Program-made: the position numbers and the translations under genes | Origin: Oscillospiraceae bacterium | GTDB lineage: Bacteria; Bacillota; Clostridia; Oscillospirales; Acutalibacteraceae | Reading direction: 5' to 3' | Length of the DNA: 64,000 nt | Assembly (NCBI GenBank): GCA_012520505.1 | Contig: JAAYOC010000021.1 | Location: forward strand, 143,218-207,217 | Notes under the pieces: model-generated | Database searches by the model: none | Seen by the model: only the letters and a program-made list of their open reading frames with translations | Told to the model about the DNA's origin: nothing | Shown: piece by piece, positions 1-8,997 of the stretch | Layout of the letters: every line of letters starts with the position of its first letter | Position numbering within the stretch: position 1 is the first letter of the stretch

Positions 1-354
1 ATCAAAGTAGTGACGAATACTGGCAGCCGTACGGTTTTTGTTATCTGTTAATGCTTCAACCATAACAGCAACACCGGAAGGACCATATCCTTCATAAATG
101 ATTTCTTCATAGTTTGCTGTCGAACCTTCGCCGGCAGCTTTTTTTATTGCACGTTCTATATTGTCGTTTGGAATGTTTGAAGCTTTAGCTTTTGCAATAG
201 CATTTTTAAGTTTTGAGTTGGTGGAGGGATCAGGACCACTTTCTTTTACTGCAACTGCAATTTCACGGGTAATTTTTGTGAAAACTTTTGCCATCGCCGC
301 ATCGTTAGCGCCTTTCTTTCTTTTAATGTTATTCCATTTTGAATGTCCTGCCAC
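1..354 (-). CDS. yebC: YebC/PmpR-family transcriptional regulator (partial, runs off left edge)
   Basis: The minus strand reads a GTG start followed by [13 protein letters not shown], the characteristic N-terminus of the YebC/PmpR (TACO1) family, and continues in frame for 118 codons to the window edge. Family members are about 240 aa, so roughly half is visible. They act as DNA-binding regulators, and some have been linked to ribosome function at proline stretches. A strong ribosome binding site (AAAGGAGG) lies 7 nt before the GTG, which fixes the start. The gene is 30 nt downstream of mrnC on the same strand and is probably co-transcribed with obgE and mrnC. Family assignment is secure; the function in this organism is inferred. 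Confidence 0.9.
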   Translation of the reverse strand, partial: MAGHSKWNNIKRKKGANDAAMAKVFTKITREIAVAVKESGPDPSTNSKLKNAIAKAKASNIPNDNIERAIKKAAGEGSTANYEEIIYEGYGPSGVAVMVEALTDNKNRTAASIRHYFD

Positions 355-384
355 AGGGGCACCTCCTTTGTTTTTATTTTATAT

Positions 385-771
385 TTATTGCTTTTTATTC
401 GTGTTTGTCCAGATTTTTAAAAATAATTCTCTGAGCCTATCTTTTTCGCCACTTAAATATAAAAAGCCAAACAAAGCTTCAATACCTGTAGCTGTATGGT
501 AATCTGCACTACTCATATTTTTTGGAGTGTTCGTGGTATGGGCATTTCTTCCTCGCTTGAAAATAGCGAGCTCGGCATCAGTCAAATCCGGCTCAATAAT
601 TTTAAACGCCTTTGCCTGTGCGGCAGCGCTTACAAATTTTATTTTTTCTGTGTGAAATTCCGCTGATGGGCGGTTTGCTTCATTAACAAGCATTTCACGA
701 ACGAGTAGTTCAAATACGCTGTCGCCAAGAAATGCCAAAGTCAAGGGACTTAAATCTTTTGGATTATTCAT
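385..771 (-). CDS. mrnC: Mini-ribonuclease III
   Basis: A 128-aa protein that matches Mini-RNase III: an RNase III catalytic fold without the double-stranded RNA-binding domain. The early LTLAFLGDSVFELLVRE segment carries the family's GD and E residues. The RNAHTTNTPKNMSSADYH region and the C-terminal E of GIEALFGFLYLSG supply the remaining signature. In Bacillus subtilis this enzyme matures 23S rRNA ends. Length is normal for the family. GAGGAGT lies just before the ATG. The gene sits between obgE and yebC in a probable minus-strand operon. Confidence 0.9.
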   Translation of the reverse strand: MNNPKDLSPLTLAFLGDSVFELLVREMLVNEANRPSAEFHTEKIKFVSAAAQAKAFKIIEPDLTDAELAIFKRGRNAHTTNTPKNMSSADYHTATGIEALFGFLYLSGEKDRLRELFLKIWTNTNKKQ

Positions 772-831
772 TTAAACTCCTCATAATCATTTTTAAGATA
801 GCTTTTAATATTGCTCTAATCATCGTATTTT

Positions 832-2106
832 TTATGGAATATACTCAAATTCTATGTCGTAGATACTAACTGTGTCGCCTTCTTGAATCCCTTTATCTAT
901 AAGTTCTTGTTCAATGCCGGAGGATACGAGGACTCTTTGTAGATATTGGAGTGATTCATAATCATCAAAGTCGATTTTAGAAAGAATCGGAACAAGCCAT
1001 TCTGCTTCAATAATATATGTATCTTCATCTGCAACAGTAATTTTGTAGCCCGAATCTTTTTTCTTTTCAAGTATTTCTATTGGAATTTCTTCCGCTTTGA
1101 AACGTTTGATAGGAGGGAGGGTTTTAAGTTTTGCTACAATAGCATCAATGAGTTCTTTCGTACCTTCATGAATTGGTGCACAGATACTGAAATACTCATA
1201 TCCCTGTTCTTCTATAAATTTTTTGAATTCTTTTATTTGTTTATCAGTTGCCATATCAATTTTATTTCCGGCAACAATTTGAGGAAGTTTTGCCATTTCA
1301 GGATTAAATTTTAACAGTTCTTCGTTTATAGTTTTAAAGTCTTCTTTAGGGTCGCGTCCTTCATGACCGGAAACGTCTACAATATGGACAAGCATACGAC
1401 AACGCTCAACATGACGAAGAAATTCGTGTCCTAGTCCTATTCCGTCTGAAGCACCTTCAATAAGGCCGGGAATATCTGCCATAACAAATGAATTGCCGTC
1501 GTCTATATTTACAACACCAAGTACAGGAGTAATGGTTGTGAAAGGATAATTTGCAATGATAGGCTTTGCTTCAGAAACTACAGAAATAAGTGTTGATTTA
1601 CCAACGTTTGGAAAGCCGAGAAGACCTACATCAGCAAGGAGTTTAAGCTCAAGCTGAACCTGCCATTCTTCGCCTGGCATACCGTCTTTCGCAAAGCGAG
1701 GAGCTTGTCGTGTCGGTGTTGCAAAATGTGCATTGCCCCAACCACCTTTACCGCCCTTAGCGGCAATAAATTCGGTTTTGTCAGACATATCAGCAAGTAC
1801 AACACCGCTTTCAAGCTCTCGTATAATTGTGCCGCATGGCACATCAATATAAAGGTTCTCACCTTTTTTACCGTTACAGTTCGAACCTTTTCCATCGGCA
1901 CCGTTTGGTGCCGTATATTTTCTTTTATAGCGGAAATCGGCTAGAGTGGAGAGGTTAGTGTTAACGCGAAAAATAATATCACCGCCGCGTCCACCGTCAC
2001 CGCCGTTAGGACCGCCGGCTGGAACATATTTTTCTCTGCGAAAAGAAACCGCTCCGTTACCGCCTTTTCCTGCTTTAATTGTAATTTTTGCAATATCTAC
2101 AAACAT
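832..2106 (-). CDS. obgE: Obg-family GTPase (ObgE/CgtA)
   Basis: A 424-aa ribosome-associated GTPase. The glycine-rich Obg domain is at residues 1-158 (KAGKGGNGAVSFRREKYVP, GGDGGRGG). The G domain carries a P-loop (GFPNVGKST), switch/G3 (DIPGLIEGA) and G4 (NKID). A C-terminal OCT domain covers about residues 340-424. Obg proteins act in 50S assembly and the stringent response. The ORF track extends 13 residues upstream, but MFVDIAKITIKAG at 2106 is the conserved family start. The upstream site (AAAGAGA) is weak. It probably heads the operon obgE-mrnC-yebC. Confidence 0.95.
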   Translation of the reverse strand: MFVDIAKITIKAGKGGNGAVSFRREKYVPAGGPNGGDGGRGGDIIFRVNTNLSTLADFRYKRKYTAPNGADGKGSNCNGKKGENLYIDVPCGTIIRELESGVVLADMSDKTEFIAAKGGKGGWGNAHFATPTRQAPRFAKDGMPGEEWQVQLELKLLADVGLLGFPNVGKSTLISVVSEAKPIIANYPFTTITPVLGVVNIDDGNSFVMADIPGLIEGASDGIGLGHEFLRHVERCRMLVHIVDVSGHEGRDPKEDFKTINEELLKFNPEMAKLPQIVAGNKIDMATDKQIKEFKKFIEEQGYEYFSICAPIHEGTKELIDAIVAKLKTLPPIKRFKAEEIPIEILEKKKDSGYKITVADEDTYIIEAEWLVPILSKIDFDDYESLQYLQRVLVSSGIEQELIDKGIQEGDTVSIYDIEFEYIP

Positions 2107-2390
2107 ACAAATTCTCTTTTCTGTAATCTGTATAAAAGCACACACAACTATATCGCTTAAATATGTCTCTCAAATTATGTTACCCAGTATGGCACCTTGA
2201 TTATGTTACCCAATACGTTGTTTAACTTATGTCATTCAATACGTTGCTTAACTTATGTCTCTTAAATTGTATATAGTCGCTTGAATTACATATATATTAA
2301 TTAAAAAATGTTCACCTGTCAATTTAATTGAAGACGATATTTTGGTGCTTTTATCGCTACCTGTTGCCGTTCTTGCTAATTTAATAAATG
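2107..2390. other. Divergent intergenic region with degenerate repeats
   Basis: This gap separates obgE (leftward) from the lipoprotein gene (rightward). It is AT-rich, has no convincing ORF, and holds the 26-bp tandem repeat annotated separately. I see no clear obgE promoter by eye. Confidence 0.6.
2175..2252. repeat. Degenerate 26-bp tandem repeat (three copies)
   Basis: Three contiguous 26-bp units begin with TTATGT, followed by a variable 4-bp block and then CAATACGTTG or a diverged version. A fourth partial unit starts at 2253. The copies touch with no spacers, so this is not a CRISPR. It lies in the divergent obgE/lipoprotein intergenic region. Confidence 0.75.
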
Positions 2391-2419
2391 TTGATAATAA
2401 GGCGCGATTATAGTAAAAT
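2391..2419 (+). promoter_or_regulatory. Sigma-A-type promoter for the lipoprotein operon
   Basis: TTGATA (-35) and TAAAAT (-10) are separated by 17 nt, predicting a transcript start near 2426. This lies inside the longer ORF offered by the track, which supports the ATG at 2448 as the real start. Confidence 0.65.
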
Positions 2420-2447
2420 TATAATGTTAAAGAGGAGGATTTTGTCT

Positions 2448-3146
2448 ATGAAAAAATATGCAGTTTTATTACTTTGCATTTCATTCATGCTGACCGGTTT
2501 ATTTATGTTCACTGCTTGTCAAAAAATTGAACCAAATGAACCGACAGTTAGCAAAACTGACTCAGAAGAAAGTAAAATTTCAAAGCCAGGAAAAACAGCA
2601 AAGATAACCTTCCAAATTGAAGATAACGAGGATAATAACAAGGTGCAAATTCCTTTATTTGTATCAGATGAACCAAGTGAAGCAATTAATTCTTTAAACA
2701 AGAGACTTGAAAAGATAGTTGAAAGTTATAACGCAGCTAAAGAAAACAAACTTAGATGGTCGGAAATAATTTCACATTGCTATGAATCAGAACAATATCT
2801 GCAGGCAATAGTAGAATATCAAGAATTACCCAGTATTGAACTTGATTATAATGTTGCCTCATTTAACTATGATAAACATAATGATAAGGCACTTACAAAC
2901 ATTGATGCTTTCGAAATAGCTAAGATTACAGAATCAGAACTTAGGCTCCTCATTAAAAAACATGTAAAGGAAATGGAAAACTTTACTGTTGAAGGATTTT
3001 ATATAGATACAAATGGTGAAGTACAGTTTTTTGTAAAAATAAACATAGCAGAAGGACCGGATGCCTATTCTCGTATGTGTACAGTGGTTCCGGCAAGAAA
3101 TAGCCTTTACCAAACAAGCGAAACAGGTATTCAAATTTTTGAATAA
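2448..3146 (+). CDS. Predicted lipoprotein, possibly DUF3298/RsiV-like
   Basis: A 232-aa protein starting MKKYAVLLLCISF, with a lipoprotein signal ending in the lipobox FTAC (Cys about residue 24), so it is probably anchored on the outer face of the membrane. A charged linker follows, then a globular region containing ELDYNVASFNYD and KITESELRLLIKKH. That layout faintly recalls the DUF4163/DUF3298 domains of RsiV- and PdaC-type proteins, but I cannot confirm it by eye. The start is set by AGAGGAGG upstream and by the promoter at 2391. It is the first gene of a run of five plus-strand genes. Function unknown. Confidence 0.75.
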   Translation: MKKYAVLLLCISFMLTGLFMFTACQKIEPNEPTVSKTDSEESKISKPGKTAKITFQIEDNEDNNKVQIPLFVSDEPSEAINSLNKRLEKIVESYNAAKENKLRWSEIISHCYESEQYLQAIVEYQELPSIELDYNVASFNYDKHNDKALTNIDAFEIAKITESELRLLIKKHVKEMENFTVEGFYIDTNGEVQFFVKINIAEGPDAYSRMCTVVPARNSLYQTSETGIQIFE

Positions 3147-3159
3147 GGGGGCAAGCGAT

Positions 3160-4143
3160 ATGGAAGAAAATAAAAATACAGAAATGGATAAAGTTATGGA
3201 AGAAAATAAAAATATTGAAAAAACAGGCAAAGAAATAGCAGATAAAAAAGAAATAGATACGGATGAAATTGTCAGAACACTTTTTAACACTCCTTTTAAA
3301 GAAGAGGAAGAGAAAAAAAAGAAAAAGCCTGTTAAAAAACCGGTAAATATTTTTTCAAGACCTATAAATGTAATGCAGGACGAAGAGGGTAGACGTTGGC
3401 GAATAAAGAATGCTGTAATAGAAGGCCTTTTATTTGGTGCATTTATAACGGCAATTACAGTAATCTATTCACTTTCCGGGCTTGATTTTAGTTTAGATCC
3501 TGATGCTCCAACATCCGAAGTTCCTTCACTTTTCTTTTATTTCTGTGAATTCATATTTTTCTCTGCACTAATTGGTGCCGGAGATTATTTCATGACGGAA
3601 AAAAGAGTTAATGAATATAATCAATCTGTTGCAGGAATTTCAGTTGACCTTTTTGGTGAAATTGAAACTGCTTTAAAAGAACAGGAAAAAGATGGAATTA
3701 CAGCTGAAGATGCAGCGGCTCAAAATAAGAGCAGTGGTGAAGAAGCGCCACTTATTGTAGTTGAACCTGTAGGTGATGCAACCATCACAGATAAAGCATT
3801 TGTTGCCAAAATAAAGGATGTAGAATGCGGAAAAATCGAAACCTGTAAAGGCATAATACTTGACAGCAATGGTTTTGAACACATAGTTTTGGCTGTAAAA
3901 ACATTTGTTGCTGAACATGAAACTTATGCAAGTGGCGTAGCTTCAGGCCTTGTTGATGCAGTAAAAGAAGCTGCAACAGTAGACGGCATACCAGCAGTTG
4001 TTATTCCAAAATCAATTTTTGGTGAAAAAGATTTTGTCATTTCAGATGGCGAAAAATATGGGATTAAATATATGGAGGAACTAAAAGTTTCAGAAAGCTA
4101 CCCGGGTGCTCTTCTTGAAATTTCAGGCGAGTTTAAATGGTAA
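3160..4143 (+). CDS. Membrane protein of unknown function with two TM helices
   Basis: A 327-aa protein. The N-terminus is highly charged (EENKN repeats, then EEEEKKKKK). Two hydrophobic helices follow at about residues 86-108 and 122-144 (EGLLFGAFITAITVIY; FFYFCEFIFFSALIGAGDY). A soluble C-terminal domain of about 170 residues completes it. I do not recognise the family. The ATG at 3160 has GGGGGC upstream and lies 13 nt after the lipoprotein stop. The last codons overlap the CDF transporter start by 7 nt, implying translational coupling. The track's earlier start (3061) would overlap the lipoprotein gene by 86 nt and is unlikely. Confidence 0.7.
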   Translation: MEENKNTEMDKVMEENKNIEKTGKEIADKKEIDTDEIVRTLFNTPFKEEEEKKKKKPVKKPVNIFSRPINVMQDEEGRRWRIKNAVIEGLLFGAFITAITVIYSLSGLDFSLDPDAPTSEVPSLFFYFCEFIFFSALIGAGDYFMTEKRVNEYNQSVAGISVDLFGEIETALKEQEKDGITAEDAAAQNKSSGEEAPLIVVEPVGDATITDKAFVAKIKDVECGKIETCKGIILDSNGFEHIVLAVKTFVAEHETYASGVASGLVDAVKEAATVDGIPAVVIPKSIFGEKDFVISDGEKYGIKYMEELKVSESYPGALLEISGEFKW

Positions 4144-5303
4144 GTTTACTCACTAAAATTTTTATAAAGAATGCTGAAGACGTTAATAATCCAAATGTGA
4201 GAACAGCCTATGGCACTCTTTGTAGTGTAGTTGGTATTTTCCTGAATATTTTGATGTTTGCGGGGAAATACATCGCAGGTGTTTTATCAAAATCGGTTTC
4301 AATTACGGCTGATGCGTTTAATAACCTGTCTGATGCAGGCTCTTCAATCATTACACTTTTAGGATTTAGACTTGCAAATAAAAAGCCTGACCCTGATCAT
4401 CCTTTTGGTCATGGTAGGCTTGAATATTTGTCAGGTCTTGTTGTGTCTTTGCTTATTTTAGTTATGGGATTTGAGCTCCTTAAAAGTTCTGTAATAAAGA
4501 TTTTTAATCCAAAACCGATTGAGGCATCTGTTCTTGTTGGTGTAATTGTGGTTACTTCGATTCTTATCAAAATTTATATGGCTTTTTACAATATACGGGT
4601 TGGTAAAAAAATTGGTTCAGAGACAATGAAGGCAGTTGCAGCGGACAGTATTTCAGATACGCTTTCAACAACAGTTGTTTTAGTTTCGTTGATTGTGTCT
4701 CATTTCACAACTTTCAATATTGACGCATATGCAGGTACATTTGTTGCGGTACTTATTTTGAAGACAGGATTTAATTCTGCAAAAGATACAATTTCTCCGC
4801 TTCTTGGTACTAAGCCGGACCCGGAATTTGTAAAGCAAATTAAAGAAATTGTGAAAGAATCGGAGCATATCGTTGGTGTTCATGATTTGATTGTTCATGA
4901 TTATGGACCGGGTCGAGTATTTATTTCACTTCATGCAGAAGTCCCGAGTGATGTAGATATTTTTGTTCTTCATGAGGAAATAGATAGTGCAGAACTTAGA
5001 CTTAAAGAACGTCTTGGTTGTGAGGCTATAATCCATCTGGACCCTATTTCTGTTAATGACGAAGAAGTTAATAAGTATCGTGAAATAGTCGATGAAATAA
5101 TCAAAAATTACGACGAAAAGCTTTCATTTCACGATTTTAGAGTGGTTCCGGGTGAAGCACAAACGAACCTGATTCTTGATGTAGTTGTTCCTACAAATTA
5201 CAAACTTTCATTTGAAGCAGTAAATAAGGATTTAAAAAAGCTGATTCAGAATAAATGTGAAGGCTGTGTAGCAATAATTACAGTCGAACAATCGTATATC
5301 TGA
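4137..5303 (+). CDS. Cation diffusion facilitator (CDF) family metal transporter
   Basis: A 388-aa CDF transporter, which exports divalent metals (Zn, Fe or Mn) in exchange for protons. The N-terminal half has six predicted TM segments. TM2 contains SITADAFNNLSDAGSS, with the metal-site acidic residues of the family, and it is followed by the classic loop HPFGHGRLEYL. The C-terminal about 170 residues form the cytoplasmic dimerisation domain (GVHDLIVHDYGPG, SLHAEV). A further extension ends in GCVAIITVEQ. The metal cannot be assigned. The start overlaps the preceding gene (ATGGTAA). Confidence 0.92.
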   Translation: MVSLLTKIFIKNAEDVNNPNVRTAYGTLCSVVGIFLNILMFAGKYIAGVLSKSVSITADAFNNLSDAGSSIITLLGFRLANKKPDPDHPFGHGRLEYLSGLVVSLLILVMGFELLKSSVIKIFNPKPIEASVLVGVIVVTSILIKIYMAFYNIRVGKKIGSETMKAVAADSISDTLSTTVVLVSLIVSHFTTFNIDAYAGTFVAVLILKTGFNSAKDTISPLLGTKPDPEFVKQIKEIVKESEHIVGVHDLIVHDYGPGRVFISLHAEVPSDVDIFVLHEEIDSAELRLKERLGCEAIIHLDPISVNDEEVNKYREIVDEIIKNYDEKLSFHDFRVVPGEAQTNLILDVVVPTNYKLSFEAVNKDLKKLIQNKCEGCVAIITVEQSYI

Positions 5304-5321
5304 TGTTTAGGAGGTATAAAA

Positions 5322-6341
5322 ATGTCAGAAACTCCTACCTTAAAAATATTAATGCCCGAAAGGTATACTTTGACCAAGGGCGATGTAGATCTTTCCGCGA
5401 TTGATGAATTAGGTGAGGTTATAGTTTTAGACCATCCATCCAGAGAGGAATTAAAAGAAGCATTAGTAGATGCTGATATGATACTTGTAAATAAAACGGT
5501 ATTAGATGAGGAAGTTTTAAGGGATGCAAAAAAACTAAAATATATCGGTGAGTGTGCAACAGGGTTTAATAATATAGACATTGAATATTGTAAATTACGT
5601 GGAATTACTGTTACAAATGTTCCAACTTATTCAAGTAATGCAGTTGCACAACAAGTGTTTTCGTATATACTTGCACATTATTCAAAGGTCTGCGAATACA
5701 ATGATTTTGTAAATAATGATGGCTGGATTAATGCTGATACCTTTGCACCATTTGTATTTGATACAGACGAGGTTTTTGGTAAAACTATTGGTCTTGTAGG
5801 ATACGGAAAGATAGGTAAAGCAGTAGCAAAGATTGCAGATGCTTTCGGTATGAATGTACTTGCATATACAAGGTCTTATCAAAAAGCTTTAGATAGCAGT
5901 GCGAATAAAACGACACTTGAAGGGTTTATTGATCGAGCTGAAAGATATGTAACGTTTGTAACTTTTGATAGACTTTTGAAACATTCGGATATAGTTTCAA
6001 TTCATTGTCCGCTCAACGAGGAGTCTGAACGACTCTTCAACAGGGAGACAATCGCTAAAATGAGAAATGGTGCTTTCCTTATCAATACAGCACGTGGTCC
6101 AATTGTAGATGAAGATGCACTTGTAGATGCCCTGGAAAGTGGTAAATTGAGTGGAGCGGGACTGGATGTTTTAGATGATGAACCAATGCTTGATACTTGT
6201 AGATTAAAAAATATAAAAAATCTTATAGTGACACCCCATGTAGCTTGGGCTCCTTATGAGACCAGAAAGAGACTTGTCGCTGAAGTAGCAAAAAATATAA
6301 AGGCTTTTGAAGAAGGAAAGCCTAGAAACGTAGTGGTATGA
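5322..6341 (+). CDS. D-2-hydroxyacid dehydrogenase (hydroxypyruvate reductase-like)
   Basis: A 339-aa NAD(P)-dependent enzyme that interconverts 2-oxoacids and D-2-hydroxyacids in the cytosol. The Rossmann motif is GLVGYGKIGKAVA (about residues 157-169). The catalytic Arg is in NTARGPIVDEDAL, the Glu is in VLDDEP, and the His is in TPHVAWAP. These place it in the glycerate/phosphoglycerate/lactate dehydrogenase superfamily. The TPHVAW plus ARG pattern is common in hydroxypyruvate reductases, but the substrate is not certain. AGGAGGT precedes the ATG. The gene lies between the CDF transporter and a flavoprotein, spaced 18 and 3 nt. Confidence 0.9.
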   Translation: MSETPTLKILMPERYTLTKGDVDLSAIDELGEVIVLDHPSREELKEALVDADMILVNKTVLDEEVLRDAKKLKYIGECATGFNNIDIEYCKLRGITVTNVPTYSSNAVAQQVFSYILAHYSKVCEYNDFVNNDGWINADTFAPFVFDTDEVFGKTIGLVGYGKIGKAVAKIADAFGMNVLAYTRSYQKALDSSANKTTLEGFIDRAERYVTFVTFDRLLKHSDIVSIHCPLNEESERLFNRETIAKMRNGAFLINTARGPIVDEDALVDALESGKLSGAGLDVLDDEPMLDTCRLKNIKNLIVTPHVAWAPYETRKRLVAEVAKNIKAFEEGKPRNVVV

Positions 6342-6344
6342 AAA

Positions 6345-7718
6345 ATGGATTATAACGTGGTAATTATCGGTGCAGGACCCGGTGGTATTTATGCTGCCTA
6401 TGAGTTTGTAAAGAAGGCACCAAATCTTAAAGTAGCAATCTTTGAAGCAGGACATCAGCTTCAAGATAGAAAATGCCCAATTGATGGCAAAAAGGTTTTA
6501 AGTTGTATAAACTGTAAAGATTGTGCAATCATGAAAGGCTTTGGCGGTGCCGGTGCATTTTCAGATGGGAAATATAATATAACGAATGATTTCGGTGGAA
6601 CACTGTATGAGTACATCGGAAAAAGAAAAGCTATTGAACTTATGGAGTATGTTGATGAAATCAATATAGCGAATGGCGGAGCGGGTACAAAAATGTATAC
6701 AACCGCCGGTAGTGAGTTTAAAAAGCTTTGTATGCAAAACAAATTGACACTTTTAGATGCTAATGTTCGTCATCTGGGTACAGACATAAACTATAGAGTG
6801 CTTGAAAATCTTTATGCTAAACTTGAACATAATGTAGATTTCTTCTTCAATACAGCAGTTGATAAGCTTGAAATTATAGATGGCGGTTTCAAAATTATTG
6901 CTGAAAATGGTAAGAGTGTAACTTGTGAATATTGTATTGCTTCTGTTGGAAGAAGCGGAAGCAAATGGATGGAAAAGGTTTGTGAAGAACTTAATATTCC
7001 AACTCGTTCAAATCGTGTAGATCTCGGTGTAAGAGTTGAACTTCCGGCACCACTTTTTGAACACCTTACAGAAGAACTTTACGAAAGTAAAATTGTTTAT
7101 CAAACAGAGAAGTTTGAAGACCGTGTTCGTACTTTCTGTATGAATCCACATGGAATCGTAGTTCATGAAAATACGAATGGTATAGTAACTGTAAATGGTC
7201 ATAGCTATGAAGACCCGGCTCGTCATACAGAAAATACAAACTTTGCTCTTTTAGTATCGAAGCATTTTTCAGAACCTTTTAAAGACAGTAATGGGTACGG
7301 TGAAAGCATTGCCAGACTTTCCAATATGCTTGGCGGCGGTGTCATCGTGCAGCGTTTCGGTGACCTTGAACGTGGTCGTAGAAGTAATGAAAAACGCATA
7401 CAGGAAGGTACAGTTAGACCAACCCTCAACGCTACACCCGGTGACCTTTCTCTCGTGATTCCTAAACGAATTCTCGATGGAATCATCGAGATGATTTACG
7501 CACTCGATAAAATTGCACCGGGTACGGCAAACGATGACACCCTACTTTATGGTGTAGAAGTTAAATTTTATAACATGGAAGCTTGTCTTGATGAAAATCT
7601 TGAAACTTGCCATAAAGGGCTTTACATTATAGGTGACGGTTCCGGTGTTACTCATTCACTTTCTCATTCATCAGCTTCAGGTGTATATGTAGCAAATAAG
7701 ATTATCGAGAAACAGTAA
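6345..7718 (+). CDS. FAD-dependent oxidoreductase of the COG2509 type
   Basis: A 457-aa flavoprotein with an N-terminal dinucleotide-binding motif VVIIGAGPGGIYAAYE and a C-terminal FAD segment GLYIIGDGSGVTHSLSHSSASG. Between these are CPIDGKKVLSCINCKDC, a four-cysteine loop, and GGAGAFSDGKYN, all typical of the uncharacterised FAD-dependent dehydrogenases grouped as COG2509. The reaction is unknown. It starts 3 nt after the dehydrogenase stop, has no strong ribosome binding site of its own, and is probably translationally coupled. It is the last gene of the operon, followed by a strong hairpin terminator. Confidence 0.85.
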   Translation: MDYNVVIIGAGPGGIYAAYEFVKKAPNLKVAIFEAGHQLQDRKCPIDGKKVLSCINCKDCAIMKGFGGAGAFSDGKYNITNDFGGTLYEYIGKRKAIELMEYVDEINIANGGAGTKMYTTAGSEFKKLCMQNKLTLLDANVRHLGTDINYRVLENLYAKLEHNVDFFFNTAVDKLEIIDGGFKIIAENGKSVTCEYCIASVGRSGSKWMEKVCEELNIPTRSNRVDLGVRVELPAPLFEHLTEELYESKIVYQTEKFEDRVRTFCMNPHGIVVHENTNGIVTVNGHSYEDPARHTENTNFALLVSKHFSEPFKDSNGYGESIARLSNMLGGGVIVQRFGDLERGRRSNEKRIQEGTVRPTLNATPGDLSLVIPKRILDGIIEMIYALDKIAPGTANDDTLLYGVEVKFYNMEACLDENLETCHKGLYIIGDGSGVTHSLSHSSASGVYVANKIIEKQ

Positions 7719-7776
7719 ATTAAAAAAAGCAGATGCTTTAAAAAAAGAAAAAGCTGGCTTGAAAAAGTAAAAAATT

Positions 7777-7805
7777 AAAAAAGCACCTCTTGTGAGGTGC
7801 TTTTT
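7777..7805. terminator. Bidirectional intrinsic terminator
   Basis: The GCACCTC stem pairs with GAGGTGC around a TTGT loop, flanked by A and T runs. It therefore works for the plus-strand flavoprotein operon and for the convergent minus-strand gene at 7847. Confidence 0.9.
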
Positions 7806-7846
7806 GACTGTAGCCTGTTTGGTTTAAATTTTTAAAGGTTTTTAGA

Positions 7847-8272
7847 TTAAACAATCCAATTTTTATCTGCTAAGAAATAGCAGACCCAGAGAGCTATAAC
7901 GAATACACTCTCAGCCGGAATTGCAAGTTTTGTGTAGGAATCTTTCCAACCTTTATCAACAAAAGTAAAGATTGTACGAACAACAAGTACTGTTGTTGCA
8001 AAGAAAAGACCTCCACAAAGTGAGTAAATTGGATTCTTAAGCGCTATTGCTAAGAATAATAAGAATGCACCAAGTGCAAAAGAAATACCACCGTAGTAAA
8101 CACGTATTTCTGTTATACCTGCTCCACCAATTGGCTTTATTGCAAATTGTTCAGCAACTTTAACCGGGAAAAACAGAAAAGTTACAGCCATACCAAGAAA
8201 ATAAATGCAAAGACCAACAGTGGCTAATCCGGCAGGAATGTCTTGTGATAAAATAGCAATTAAATTATCCAT
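7847..8272 (-). CDS. Four-TM membrane protein, DUF4345-like
   Basis: A 141-aa hydrophobic protein with four predicted TM helices. The EIRVYYGGISFALGAFLLFLA segment resembles the R-x-YGG signature of DUF4345 proteins, whose function is unknown. The start MDNLIAILSQ is preceded by GAAAGGAGA. The 28 residues added upstream in the track are non-hydrophobic and lack a ribosome binding site. The gene is divergent from the YkvA-like gene and convergent with the flavoprotein operon. Confidence 0.75.
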   Translation of the reverse strand: MDNLIAILSQDIPAGLATVGLCIYFLGMAVTFLFFPVKVAEQFAIKPIGGAGITEIRVYYGGISFALGAFLLFLAIALKNPIYSLCGGLFFATTVLVVRTIFTFVDKGWKDSYTKLAIPAESVFVIALWVCYFLADKNWIV

Positions 8273-8301
8273 TTTGTATCTCCTTTCAACAAGATATGTT
8301 A

Positions 8302-8331
8302 ATTTTACTATAAAAGTTCTACAATTGTAAA
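8302..8331 (-). promoter_or_regulatory. Candidate promoter for the DUF4345-like gene
   Basis: On the minus strand TTTACA and TAAAAT are separated by 18 nt, about 30 nt before the ATG at 8272. Moderate match only. Confidence 0.45.
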
Positions 8332-8340
8332 TAAAAACGG

Positions 8341-8369
8341 TTGAAAATGAATTCAATTTAGGGTAAATT
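8341..8369 (+). promoter_or_regulatory. Sigma-A-type promoter for the YkvA/activase/GRE operon
   Basis: TTGAAA and TAAATT are separated by 17 nt, about 30 nt before the ATG at 8400. No other good promoter is seen before the glycyl radical enzyme genes, so these may all depend on it. Confidence 0.55.
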
Positions 8370-8399
8370 ATTTATTAGTGCAACAAAGGAGATTGTCTT

Positions 8400-8981
8400 A
8401 TGGGAAAAATTTATAATCAAGATTTACTTGCAGCTGCCGCTGCAGCATATACCTCATATGTAAGTGCTAATCCAACCGGATTAGTAACTAAAGAAGAGTT
8501 CTTTGAAAAGTTTGAATCAAATTACTTGAAGTTTGAAGAAATTGCAGAAACAAAGTTTGAAGAAGATATGAGGAATAAGATTAAAGAAGAAAATAAGAAA
8601 AAGGAACTTAAAGAATCTGGTGAGGATGCTCAATATTCTGCAACTGAAGATAAGCTGGAGTCTTTTTTCCAAATGCTTGAAAAGAAGATAAAACTTGTTC
8701 CTATTGCTGGCGATAAACTTGCTTATATTCCCGCTTATGCCTCACTTATTATGCATTTTGTAAGGAAAGAATATACTGAGATTCCAATTGGTTCTATGAT
8801 AGCGATTATAGCAGCACTTATATATTTCATTTCTCCATTTGACTTAATTCCGGATTCAATTCCGGGGATTGGTCTTATCGATGATGCATTGGTAACGGGT
8901 TTTTGTTGGAAACTTGTAGAATCGGACATGGCTGAATATAACAAATGGCGTAAAGAAACTTTTAATGGTGAGAAAAAATAA
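8400..8981 (+). CDS. YkvA-family (DUF1232) protein
   Basis: A 193-aa protein whose C-terminal part carries the DUF1232 hallmark YFISPFDLIPDSIPGIGLIDDA, with an adjacent hydrophobic helix. The N-terminal 100 residues are charged and probably helical. YkvA proteins are small membrane-associated proteins of unknown role. AAAGGAG precedes the ATG. The gene ends 16 nt before the radical SAM activase and is probably the first gene of its operon. Whether it helps the downstream enzymes at the membrane is open. Confidence 0.85.
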   Translation: MGKIYNQDLLAAAAAAYTSYVSANPTGLVTKEEFFEKFESNYLKFEEIAETKFEEDMRNKIKEENKKKELKESGEDAQYSATEDKLESFFQMLEKKIKLVPIAGDKLAYIPAYASLIMHFVRKEYTEIPIGSMIAIIAALIYFISPFDLIPDSIPGIGLIDDALVTGFCWKLVESDMAEYNKWRKETFNGEKK

Positions 8982-8997
8982 AAGCTAAGGTTCGGAG

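Noticed and set aside
161-502. 113-aa plus-strand ORF
   Set aside because: Antisense to yebC and mrnC, both clearly recognised.
2175-2252. Possible CRISPR array
   Set aside because: Units abut without spacers, are only 26 bp and imperfect, and no cas genes are nearby.
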